Assembly (NCBI RefSeq): GCF_007004725.1
Contig: NZ_ML660167.1
Location: 62,001 to 126,000, forward strand
Source of the DNA: Aliikangiella coralliicola
GTDB lineage: Bacteria; Pseudomonadota; Gammaproteobacteria; Enterobacterales; Kangiellaceae
DNA: 64,000 nucleotides
Direction: 5' to 3'
The position numbers were made by a program, and so were the translations under genes. Positions 1 to 7,272 of this stretch are shown here, one piece after another (position 1 is the first letter of the stretch; every line of letters begins with the position of its first letter). The notes below the pieces were generated by a model. The model saw nothing but the letters and a program-made list of their open reading frames with translations, had not been told where the DNA came from and did not search any database.

Positions 1-2
1 AG

Positions 3-824
3 ATACTGATCGACCGGTTTCATCAAACAATTTATAAAACGAAAAATGAAGATCATGGTGCTCATGCAATGTTGGATATTGCAAAGCGTGATGGATTTTC
101 TTATCGATACACAGATGTCGCAATCACAAAAAACACACTTGATACAGATATTTTAATTATTCACGGATTACCAAACCTGGAAGTTGAGGTCGCTGAGAAT
201 ACAACTTTCTGGAAGTCACCAATTAGCAGTAGTGAATTAGAAGCGATAGTTCGTTGGGTCGCAAACGGCGGCGGATTATTTTTGACTTTAAGCCATTTTC
301 CCGGCGGGAGTGGAGCACGCCCTTTATTAGAAGCTTTCAATGTTAAATTTAGAGATGGCTATCTTTATTCTAAGGAATTTCCCAGTTTTACGTCGCCGGA
401 TGAAAGGTGTTCCCACTTTTTTGGAATGAGTGAAGGCAACAAAATTCTGAAAAAATCTCATGGCATTTTTGCAATGGGGGAAACGGTCAATAAAGTCGAT
501 TTTCATTGTGGGGCCGCAGTTTTTCGAGAACCAGATGACGTGATTCTTGCTTTTCCTAAAGGTTCAGCCAACTATGATGCGAATGACCGGTTGGTTGAGC
601 AGTCTGATCATTATGCTGGAATGATTGGTTTTCAATATGGAAAAGGGAAAGTGGTGGTAGCAACCGATCAGGGAATGTTTCGAAACTTTATATTTACATT
701 TGATGAGAAAGAAAAAGTCTACGTGACAATAACCAGCCCGAATAATGATAATGCTAACCTTTTTGTCAATTTACTGCGCTGGTTGTCGCCTAAAATTAAT
801 GATAGTCGGACATTAGTTGAATAA
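3..824 (+). CDS. DUF4350-like (GATase-fold) protein, 5' end outside window
   Basis: The reading frame is open to the left edge of the window, so the first in-frame ATG (69) is probably internal and the gene starts upstream. The visible part begins ILIDRFHQTIY and continues with a segment where a short glycine-rich stretch (WVANGGGLFLTLSHFPGG) follows an SxxELEAIVRW helix. That pattern is typical of the glutamine-amidotransferase-like fold of DUF4350 and related proteins. A second characteristic block, GFQYGKGKVVVATDQGMFRN, lies near the C-terminus. No catalytic Cys-His pair is evident, so enzymatic activity is not claimed. These domains usually bind or sense rather than hydrolyse. The function is unknown. 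It is followed after 43 bases by a DUF4124 gene on the same strand. Confidence 0.7.
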   Translation: MLIDRFHQTIYKTKNEDHGAHAMLDIAKRDGFSYRYTDVAITKNTLDTDILIIHGLPNLEVEVAENTTFWKSPISSSELEAIVRWVANGGGLFLTLSHFPGGSGARPLLEAFNVKFRDGYLYSKEFPSFTSPDERCSHFFGMSEGNKILKKSHGIFAMGETVNKVDFHCGAAVFREPDDVILAFPKGSANYDANDRLVEQSDHYAGMIGFQYGKGKVVVATDQGMFRNFIFTFDEKEKVYVTITSPNNDNANLFVNLLRWLSPKINDSRTLVE

Positions 825-867
825 CTAGTGTTGTAGTAGGACAAAAGAAACAAGAGGAGAAAACAAA

Positions 868-1341
868 GTGACTAGAATTTTTTATTATTGCTTGTTTATT
901 ACTCTATTTTTTCCTTATTTGCCAAGGGGGGAGGCTAACCCTCAAAATGGTAAATTGGTTTCAGCAAGCCTGCCGTCCGGAGAAAAACAAGGCGAAGAAA
1001 CTCAACCGAAGAAAATGTATAAATGGGTCGATGAGGAGGGCAGAGTTCATTACAGTGAATCAAAACCTGTTACTGGTTCAAATAAAAGTGAAGCGGTTTC
1101 GATAAAACAGGTTCAAACAACAAAAATAAAGAAGTCTCCGAAAATTAATATATCTTCGCCGTCTCCTAAAAAAAAATCAAAAGCGCCAGTGAAGTCAGAT
1201 AAAGAAATTCACTGTCAAAGATTACGAGAACAAATTAAAAGAGATGAAAAGTTCACGACTAATTCTCGTTCGTCTCAGCATCATGCACGAGTTCAGCGAA
1301 CTAAAGATAATCGTTGGGAGCTGATTAAGAATTGCCATTAA
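868..1341 (+). CDS. Exported DUF4124 domain protein
   Basis: 157 residues from a GTG start; a purine-rich ribosome-binding site (AGAGGAGA, 853-860) ends 7 bases upstream. Residues 1-23 form a signal peptide (hydrophobic core YYCLFITLFFPYL). The conserved DUF4124 motif KMYKWVDEEGRVHYSESKP follows at about residues 49-67, which is where the family normally places it, straight after the export signal. The remainder is lysine/serine-rich and probably disordered, ending in a short charged helix with two Cys. DUF4124 proteins are small envelope proteins of unknown function common in gammaproteobacteria. It may be co-transcribed with the preceding gene. Confidence 0.8.
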   Translation: MTRIFYYCLFITLFFPYLPRGEANPQNGKLVSASLPSGEKQGEETQPKKMYKWVDEEGRVHYSESKPVTGSNKSEAVSIKQVQTTKIKKSPKINISSPSPKKKSKAPVKSDKEIHCQRLREQIKRDEKFTTNSRSSQHHARVQRTKDNRWELIKNCH

Positions 1342-1376
1342 AAAAATAGCCTTGATATCGATATATCAAGGCTATT
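1341..1376 (-). terminator. Rho-independent terminator of fabV
   Basis: A perfect 14-bp inverted repeat (AATAGCCTTGATAT / ATATCAAGGCTATT) with a 4-base loop. On the minus strand the stem is followed by TTTTTT, so it terminates fabV transcription. The T-run overlaps the stop codon of the convergent DUF4124 gene. The plus-strand side lacks a T-run. Confidence 0.85.
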
Positions 1377-1422
1377 GTAGGATATTGAATTGATTTTGAG
1401 ATTAACAACTCAAACTGATTTT

Positions 1423-2601
1423 TTACCAATCCGCTAATGGACTAACATCTGCATCATAGTCGACACCATCAAATCCAAATCCGAATAACTTAAGAAAATC
1501 CTGATTGTAACCGGCATAATCACCGAGTTCGGGGAAGTTTTCAGTGGTTACTTCAGGCCATATTGCTTTAATTTTTCCTTGAATATCGTCGTTTGTTTCA
1601 ACGCCGTCCATGCGCAAGCGATTGGCTTCGTCAACTGGTGGGTTATCGCTAAGTAACAAAGTATTGAACAGACCATAAATTTGCTCGATAACACCTTCAT
1701 GACAGCCTTCATCTTTCATCACTTGATACATCAGCGAGATATATAGCGGCATAACAGGGATCGCAGAACTTGCCTGAGTGACCACCGCTTTAAGCGAAGT
1801 GACGTAGGCTTTAAGATTAATATCTGAATAGGTGTTGTTTAGTGCGGTTGAAGCGCGATCCAGGTCTTCCTTCGCTTTGCCGATGGTGGCATGACCATAG
1901 ATTGGCCAGGTTAGTTCTTTGCCGATATAGGTATAAGCTGTAGTACGGCAATTCTGAGACAATACACCAGCTTCATTTAGCGCCTTAATCCAAAGTTCCC
2001 AGTCTTCACCACCCATTACTTTAACGGTGTTATCAATCTCGTCTTGATTGGCTGGCTCAAGTGTTATTTCGTGTACGAGCTTTTTGCTTGTGTCGAAAGT
2101 CTTTGTGGTATAGACATCACCTACAGGCTTTAAGCTTGATATATAGGCTTCACCTGTGTCAGGGTCGGTTCGGCGAGGAGAGGCAAGGCTGTAAACGATT
2201 AAATCAATCTCCCCCAGATCTTGTTTAATTAAATCAATAACTTGCTCTTTTAGCTCATGAGAAAATGCGTCGCCGTTTAACGTTTTATGATACAAACCAG
2301 CAGCTTCTGCCTGTTGGTGGAAGGCCGCAGTGTTATACCAGCCGGCAGTGCCTGTTTTACGCTCTGTCGGTTCTTTTTCAAAACAAACACCCAGTGTTTT
2401 AGCTTCGGCGCCAAATGCAGCCGTAATTCTAGAAGCCAGTCCGTAACCGGTAGAGCAACCGATAACCAGGACATTCTTAGGTGCATTTTCAAGTGCTCCC
2501 TGGCTTTTCACGTAGTCAATCTGTTCTTTGACACTCGCTGCACAGCCCGCTGGATGGGCGTTTGTGCAAATAAATCCTCTGACTTTCGGTTTGATAACCA
2601 T
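1423..2601 (-). CDS. fabV: Trans-2-enoyl-ACP/CoA reductase FabV
   Basis: 392 residues, the usual FabV length. FabV is a single-domain NADH-dependent enoyl reductase that catalyses the last step of each fatty-acid elongation cycle in the cytoplasm and is typically insensitive to triclosan. The N-terminal block VIKPKVRGFICTNAHPAGC is diagnostic. The nucleotide-binding loop VIGCSTGYG is at residues 46-54. The catalytic Tyr-x8-Lys pair falls at Tyr235 and Lys244, the same positions as in characterised FabV enzymes. The ATG start has AGG six bases upstream. It is a monocistronic minus-strand gene. Its upstream region carries a tandem repeat and a perfect palindrome (separate entries), which suggests dedicated regulation. 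Confidence 0.96.
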   Translation of the reverse strand: MVIKPKVRGFICTNAHPAGCAASVKEQIDYVKSQGALENAPKNVLVIGCSTGYGLASRITAAFGAEAKTLGVCFEKEPTERKTGTAGWYNTAAFHQQAEAAGLYHKTLNGDAFSHELKEQVIDLIKQDLGEIDLIVYSLASPRRTDPDTGEAYISSLKPVGDVYTTKTFDTSKKLVHEITLEPANQDEIDNTVKVMGGEDWELWIKALNEAGVLSQNCRTTAYTYIGKELTWPIYGHATIGKAKEDLDRASTALNNTYSDINLKAYVTSLKAVVTQASSAIPVMPLYISLMYQVMKDEGCHEGVIEQIYGLFNTLLLSDNPPVDEANRLRMDGVETNDDIQGKIKAIWPEVTTENFPELGDYAGYNQDFLKLFGFGFDGVDYDADVSPLADW

Positions 2602-2620
2602 AGATTACCTAATCCTCAAT

Positions 2621-2655
2621 GATAATGTTTTAACGAATGATAATGTTTAACGAAT
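2621..2655. repeat. Tandem direct repeat upstream of fabV
   Basis: Two adjacent near-identical units, GATAATGTTTTAACGAAT (2621-2638) and GATAATGTTTAACGAAT (2639-2655), differing by one T in the T-run. They lie 20-54 bases before the fabV start codon, inside its promoter or leader. Confidence 0.8.
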
Positions 2656-2658
2656 GTT

Positions 2659-2685
2659 AGAATTGTCTATTTTATAGACAATTCT
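2659..2685. promoter_or_regulatory. Perfect 11-bp palindrome, candidate operator of fabV
   Basis: AGAATTGTCTA, 5 bases, then TAGACAATTCT: a perfect dyad about 58 bases upstream of the fabV start. The size and spacing fit a dimeric repressor site such as those of TetR-family regulators. No regulator gene lies next to it, and the binding protein cannot be named from sequence. A leader hairpin is the alternative. Confidence 0.5.
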
Positions 2686-2848
2686 CTGGAATTAGCAAAA
2701 TATGTCGGCATGTTACCTTGCTCGATGGGTATTTTAAAGCAGAATTAGAGAGGTCGGTTAAGTTGCGCCTAACAATTAAGAATAAACAATCTCAACAAAG
2801 TGTTAAATTAATCATCAGTGCGCGATAGAGTTCAGGTGTTAGCTTAAA

Positions 2849-3871
2849 TTAAATGGAGTGAATTTTTTTGATCATTCTTCTGATTGCAGACTCCATTTCT
2901 CCATCATATCGAAACGAATGTCTATGTCCCGTTCGTTCCCTTAAAAATTTCGACAGAGAATAATTTTTTAAATCAAGCATTTTAATTTGCTCAATGAGAT
3001 CTTGATCGATGTCGAGTATTTTTAGTGCTGTTAACTCATCGGGATCTCTGGTAAAAATGTTAAATGAATTGACATGCTCGATAAAACTTTTATCGACATT
3101 ATAAATTTTAAGCCTCAGTGCTTGCGCTAGAGATAGGTTAACTAATTTTAGTTGTTCCATTCGCGACAAAAAATTACGATTAATTCGATGTATTTTCATA
3201 GCAAGAAAATCGCTGGCTTCAAGCTCGTCAAAACCGAGTGTTCTGGATTGATTGATAAATTTCGAATCGATATTATGTACAGAGAAAGCAGTGACTTCGT
3301 CTGCATCGAGGTCATCAAAACCGAGTTCTTTCAGGTTATTGACATAATCTTTATTGATGCCATGGACTCGAAATGCGATTAGCTCTCCTGCAGACAGATT
3401 ATCGAAGCCAAACTCTGAAACTTCCTGGATAAAGTTTTGCGTAACATTGTGAACTCTAAAGGCGATTAGTTTTCCTGCTCCGAGGTTGTCATAACCCAGG
3501 GCTGAGACTTGATCAATATAATCTTCGGTGACACCGTGTATTCGAAATGCGATTAATTCGTTAGCTTCCAACGAGTCAAAACCTTTGGCTTTCATCGACA
3601 GAATATAGTCAGGAGTGACATCGTGAATTTTAAAAGCGACTATTTCATCGCGGTCTAGGTTGTCATATCCCGATGCGGCCAAGCTCTCGATAAAATCATC
3701 AGTGATGTTGTGAACATCGTAAGCATCTCGATAGGAGTAGTGACTCGTATAAGCCAAAACGCTTTGATTAATAAATAAGAAGCAAAGGCTAACTAGTAGC
3801 ATTGATTGGGTTAGCTTTCTGATTGTACTTGATAGTTCTTGATATACTAATCTGCTTAAGTAGTTGTTCAT
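2849..3871 (-). CDS. Exported protein of nine 29-residue helical repeats
   Basis: A frame exists upstream to a TTG at 3907, but the ATG at 3871 is preferred: it has AGGA seven bases before it and places a normal signal peptide (MLLVSLCFLFINQSVLA) near the N-terminus, giving 340 residues. The mature protein is almost entirely nine tandem 29-residue units. Their pattern is A-F-[KR]-[IV]-H-x-[VI]-x3-[YF]-[IV]-x6-G-[FY]-[DN]-x-L-x-A-x-E-L-[IV]. Units 2-5 are the best conserved; the last three are eroded. This repeat type recurs in secreted proteins near ECF sigma or BlaR-like signalling genes, but no function has been assigned. Here it is the last gene of a minus-strand series sigma, anti-sigma, DUF4097, repeat protein. 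A role in envelope sensing or binding is inference. Confidence 0.8.
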   Translation of the reverse strand: MNNYLSRLVYQELSSTIRKLTQSMLLVSLCFLFINQSVLAYTSHYSYRDAYDVHNITDDFIESLAASGYDNLDRDEIVAFKIHDVTPDYILSMKAKGFDSLEANELIAFRIHGVTEDYIDQVSALGYDNLGAGKLIAFRVHNVTQNFIQEVSEFGFDNLSAGELIAFRVHGINKDYVNNLKELGFDDLDADEVTAFSVHNIDSKFINQSRTLGFDELEASDFLAMKIHRINRNFLSRMEQLKLVNLSLAQALRLKIYNVDKSFIEHVNSFNIFTRDPDELTALKILDIDQDLIEQIKMLDLKNYSLSKFLRERTGHRHSFRYDGEMESAIRRMIKKIHSI

Positions 3872-4017
3872 CTTTTTTTCCTGAAGAAGACTATTCTTAG
3901 TATTCAATACTTATTTTTCAGGAAAAGGTTTTAAAAAAATAAAAATAATTTCTATCAGCGTCTGGAACTTTGCTGGTGAGAATAGCGAGTATGGATAGAA
4001 GGGAAAAAAGAAAAGGT

Positions 4018-4043
4018 AAAAAGAAAGGGCGAAACTACGCCCT
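4018..4043 (-). terminator. Rho-independent terminator after the DUF4097 gene
   Basis: Stem AGGGCG / CGCCCT with a 6-base loop (4026-4043), followed on the minus strand by the T-rich run TTCTTTTTACC. It lies about 80 bases past the DUF4097 stop, so the downstream repeat-protein gene probably also has its own promoter or depends on read-through. Confidence 0.65.
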
Positions 4044-4121
4044 CAGTCAGAATGTTTTGTCATTACTTTGTGTTGAAACTCACGATTCAAAAAAGCGAAT
4101 GGCGACAAAGGATTAAAACCT

Positions 4122-4979
4122 TTATTTTTCGCGAATGTATATGTCTCCTCGAAAGGTATTCAACATTAACTTTTGCTGGCCACCATTTAGCTTCGCCGCC
4201 ATCGCTCCGCCGATTGAGATCCGTTGCCTGTTTTCAGTTTTGTTGTTATCAACTTTATCAATGCTCCTGAACTCAGCATCAATTCCTGAAAAGATATCGC
4301 CTTGATAAGTTTTGACCTCAATATTCACTTTACTCTTTTTGGGTAATGTGACATCAATAACACCACGGTGAGCGGTTAATGATGAAGGATTTTTAGGATT
4401 GAAACTATCGAAGACGACAGTTACATCTTTGCGTCCAGATTCAGCAACAATCGGCCCTTTAATTCCTGTTGCAACAATAGCACCGCGAGGATTTTCAATA
4501 TCGATATAACCATGTACATTTGTTACATTAATATCACTTCCACGGTGAAGTTCGAGTTCAAGATTGGTGTTGAAAGGAACCTTTACACTCACATTGATCT
4601 TATGGCTTTTCTGTGAAGACTCAATACTCACCTTGTTATTTCGTTCTTCGATATAAAGTTGAATTGCCGAATTGGTAATTCGCTTTAGGCCTTTAGTGGA
4701 GCGACCTGAACTCGAATGACTTTCACTTTTTCCGTGTGTCGACGTTTCTGCTTTTTTTACTTTTCCAAGCTTTTTAAGGCTACCTGTAGTCACGCTTATC
4801 TCAATTGTTTTTCCTTTATAGCCTTCAACCGCGATAGTACCACTCATCAAAGAGATGTCGAGTTCAGCAACTTTAGCTGGGTCAGTTAGACTGATACTAC
4901 GTTCAATTGTTCTGGGTTCTGCCAATAAATTAGCAGAAAGAAACACAAAAAATGTTGCGATGATTGTTGCTTTTTTCAC
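4122..4979 (-). CDS. Periplasmic DUF4097 (putative adhesin) protein
   Basis: 285 residues from a GTG start with a good ribosome-binding site (AAGAGGT). A signal peptide (MKKATIIATFFVFLSANLLA) ends near residue 20. The rest has the alternating hydrophobic pattern of the DUF4097 beta-helix: repeated short strands such as IAVEGYKGKTIEISV, SDINVTNVHGYIDIENPRGAIVATG, and a closing LNTFRGDIYI. DUF4097 proteins are predicted exported solenoids often found beside sigma/anti-sigma pairs. Residues 75-95 form a Ser/Lys-rich insertion. It lies between the anti-sigma gene (122 bases upstream) and the 29-residue-repeat gene, so membership of that regulatory module is likely but inferred. Confidence 0.85.
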   Translation of the reverse strand: MKKATIIATFFVFLSANLLAEPRTIERSISLTDPAKVAELDISLMSGTIAVEGYKGKTIEISVTTGSLKKLGKVKKAETSTHGKSESHSSSGRSTKGLKRITNSAIQLYIEERNNKVSIESSQKSHKINVSVKVPFNTNLELELHRGSDINVTNVHGYIDIENPRGAIVATGIKGPIVAESGRKDVTVVFDSFNPKNPSSLTAHRGVIDVTLPKKSKVNIEVKTYQGDIFSGIDAEFRSIDKVDNNKTENRQRISIGGAMAAKLNGGQQKLMLNTFRGDIYIREK

Positions 4980-5100
4980 GAGCGATACCTCTTTTTTAGT
5001 CGTATATATTAATTCGTATTTGTTTAGATTCGTATCTATTCCAGTCTGTAAAGATTTTACTGTTTTGACTTGAATCTATTCCCATTAAACCGGTTGTCAG

Positions 5101-5940
5101 CTACGCTTCCTGAGCCGGTGTTTTAATAACATTTAGATAATCTGCCACTTCATCAATTAGCTGGTTATTTTCCAATAGCGCGTAAATTTGTTTTTTACTG
5201 GTTTGACTGCCGTCTTTTAGTAGCAGTTGAATAAGCGCAATCTGGACAATTGGTGAATCTTGTTTGGTAATACTATCGAGCAATTGATTCTGAAGTTTCT
5301 CTTCATTCAATCGTTGAGAAACGGTGTCGACTATTGCCAGGCGCACTGCGCTTGAACTATCAGAATTAAGTAGTTGGAGTAATGTCTGGGTGACTTTTCC
5401 ATTCGCCTGATTACTCATGCTATAGCTGACGCCGGCAAGTCGTCCACTTGCTGATTGATCGTTGAGCATATTAAGTGCGACCATGGTATTTAGCGTTTCG
5501 ATTTTTTGTTCGAGTTTAGACACTACTGCTGAAACATGAGGGGTTGGCTCAGGTGAGGTGTTGTTAGTCACATAACCGAGCCCAAACACCATGACCAATA
5601 ACGCCATGGTGGCTAATGGTTGTGGATTGAATAACCTGGTTAACCAACCGCTTAAAGTTGAATCTGGCTTATTTTTTGTCGTAGCCTCAAGAGGCGGTTT
5701 AGCCGAGTTCAACTCAGATTGTGTCTGACTAAGCATTTGGTAAAACCTGGCGTCCATTTGCTGAGAAGGTTGCTCGACAGGTTGATGGTTATCTGCTTGC
5801 CATAAAGCTTCCATAAAACTAATCTCACTGGCTAACTCAGGTGAGCTATCAACAAGCTGCTGCATTTCTTCAGGCAGGTTTTGCCCATCTCCTGCTTGTA
5901 GCAACTCGATTTTTTTAGCAATAATATCTTCGTGTTTCAT
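5101..5940 (-). CDS. Membrane anti-sigma factor candidate with HEAT-like periplasmic tail
   Basis: 279 residues. Residues 1-75 are helical and acidic (LPEEMQQLVDSSPELASEISF), resembling the cytoplasmic sigma-binding part of transmembrane anti-sigma factors but without the HxxxCxxC zinc motif. One membrane helix lies at about 107-124 (PLATMALLVMVFGLGYV). The periplasmic part has a short coiled coil and then HEAT-like helical pairs (SSAVRLAIVDTVSQRL, SPIVQIALIQLLLKDG). It follows the ECF sigma gene on the same strand after 115 bases, which is the main argument for an anti-sigma role. Identification rests on architecture and context; no substrate or protease site is visible. Confidence 0.72.
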   Translation of the reverse strand: MKHEDIIAKKIELLQAGDGQNLPEEMQQLVDSSPELASEISFMEALWQADNHQPVEQPSQQMDARFYQMLSQTQSELNSAKPPLEATTKNKPDSTLSGWLTRLFNPQPLATMALLVMVFGLGYVTNNTSPEPTPHVSAVVSKLEQKIETLNTMVALNMLNDQSASGRLAGVSYSMSNQANGKVTQTLLQLLNSDSSSAVRLAIVDTVSQRLNEEKLQNQLLDSITKQDSPIVQIALIQLLLKDGSQTSKKQIYALLENNQLIDEVADYLNVIKTPAQEA

Positions 5941-6055
5941 ACATTCACTCGTTTTGTCTCTATTGACATTTGTATGTCTTAGTCACTTCCTTTCTGCTCA
6001 CTCAACTGTTTTTTCAAGGAGCAGGTTGGTTGATTCAATTAATCATTTGTTCCGT

Positions 6056-6604
6056 TCACTGGGCTTCACCGCAAAGAACTTGATATCGTTCATGTAACTT
6101 TTCAATTGCCGTCCTCATCCGCGTTTTCAAAGTATTTAGGTTACAGTTGAGTAGCTCTGCAATATCCTGATAACTAAACTGTTGAAATCGACTTAGCACG
6201 ATTATTTCTCTTTGTTCAACCGGAAGTGATGCCAGAGCCTTATCGAACATGCTGTGCTGGTGCTCATCTTCTAATATCTCCAGTGGTGAGTTTTCGCCTT
6301 TAAAATCTTGCTCAACAAAAGGATCATGTATTTCCTGGTTTCCCATTTTTCTGAAGTGATCAGAAACAGTATTTCGAGCGATCCGGTATAACCATGCTTT
6401 AAATGTACTTTCCGCTCGATAACTTGTGCGATAAGCAAGCACTCTGACAAAAGTTTCCTGAACCATATCTTCACTTAGTGCTCGATTCAGACCCATTCGC
6501 ACGAAAAAACTAAACAGCCCTTGCTTATTTTTTTCGAAAAGATTGGCGAGGTAACCTAACTGACCTTCTTTCACTTTTAACATCAAGTCTTGCTCTGAAT
6601 ACAT
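6056..6604 (-). CDS. ECF (sigma-70 family, RpoE-type) RNA polymerase sigma factor
   Basis: 182 residues from the ATG at 6604; a TTG at 6613 is a possible alternative start closer to GGGGA. Region 2 is clear (LSEDMVQETFVRVLAYR, then FKAWLYRIARNTVSDHFRK). Region 4 helix-turn-helix is equally clear (LPVEQREIIVLSRFQQFSYQDIAELL followed by LNTLKTRMRTAIEKL). There is no region 1 or 3, as expected for group IV sigma factors. It should direct RNA polymerase to its own regulon, probably including the three minus-strand genes that follow. The 231 bases upstream may hold an autoregulated promoter, but no consensus can be assigned without regulon data. Confidence 0.93.
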   Translation of the reverse strand: MYSEQDLMLKVKEGQLGYLANLFEKNKQGLFSFFVRMGLNRALSEDMVQETFVRVLAYRTSYRAESTFKAWLYRIARNTVSDHFRKMGNQEIHDPFVEQDFKGENSPLEILEDEHQHSMFDKALASLPVEQREIIVLSRFQQFSYQDIAELLNCNLNTLKTRMRTAIEKLHERYQVLCGEAQ

Positions 6605-6798
6605 TAAATCCAATTTTCCCCGGTTTTATTGGCCAGGCGCGTTCTTAATGCGCTTATTTGACCTGATTTTATTATTATTACTTAAAAAATCAGAAAAGGT
6701 TTTCGAGAATCTTATTTTTTGAAAAATTAATTCGTCTGAATCGGCAAAGAGCAGTTATTACCAGCTCAAAAAATAGACTAATTAGAGGAGGGCGGCAG

Positions 6799-6843
6799 CT
6801 TGACAGTCACAACCGGTTAGATTCAACCAGTTAGACAGTCAAG
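6799..6843. repeat. Imperfect 19-20 bp inverted repeat
   Basis: The arm CTTGACAGTCACAACCGGTT (6799-6818) pairs imperfectly with AACCAGTTAGACAGTCAAG (6825-6843) around a 6-base loop. It overlaps the 3' end of the small gene at 6839-7048 and lies upstream of the sigma gene. No T-run follows on either strand, so it does not look like an ordinary terminator. Confidence 0.5.
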
Positions 6844-7048
6844 CCTGTTTTTTTCGTGTTCGAGTTGGATCATTAACCATACTGGTTAGAATATTGAGTT
6901 GAGAGCTTTGTAAACCAAATGCGACTTCCAGAACGGCTTTGCTGTTATCACTATCACCGCCGATGCGCAATTTCTCGGCAATAATTACCAGTTCTTTGTG
7001 GAGTTCAGTCAGCCGATTTAACTCGTCTGCTATTCGATTACTGTTCAC
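6839..7048 (-). CDS. Small hypothetical protein, 69 residues
   Basis: Starts at GTG with AGGA about nine bases upstream. The predicted product is soluble and helical (ELNRLTELHKELVIIAEKLR), with a basic tail (DPTRTRKKQA) and no signal peptide or cysteines. I do not recognise the family. Its heptad-like leucines suggest a short coiled coil or helical hairpin that could bind a partner. It lies upstream of the ECF sigma gene on the same strand, separated by 234 bases containing an inverted repeat, so it is not clearly part of that operon. It has moderate coding character and no competing ORF. Confidence 0.5.
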   Translation of the reverse strand: MNSNRIADELNRLTELHKELVIIAEKLRIGGDSDNSKAVLEVAFGLQSSQLNILTSMVNDPTRTRKKQA

Positions 7049-7217
7049 CAGGTGACTTCCTGCGGCTTAAAACAATTAGTTATCAAAGATAAGCTATTCT
7101 ATACGAATTTTTATAAAGATAATATTCAAAATGTGAGATATCAATTGATGAATACGAATGTTGATAATTTACTAAATATTCGTAGTTACTGGCAGCTCTC
7201 TCGTGAAACGAGGTATT

Positions 7218-7242
7218 AAAAAAGCCCGCGCATGGCGGGCTT
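7218..7242 (-). terminator. Rho-independent terminator of the M3 peptidase gene
   Basis: GC-rich stem AAGCCCGC / GCGGGCTT with a 5-base loop; on the minus strand it runs into TTTTTT. It lies 31 bases beyond the peptidase stop codon. Confidence 0.88.
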
Positions 7243-7272
7243 AAAACAGTTTTGTCTGATTTTATGTGAAGC

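Noticed and set aside
2287-2622. 111-codon plus-strand frame over fabV
   Set aside because: It is antisense to the well-supported fabV reading frame and its product has no recognisable features.
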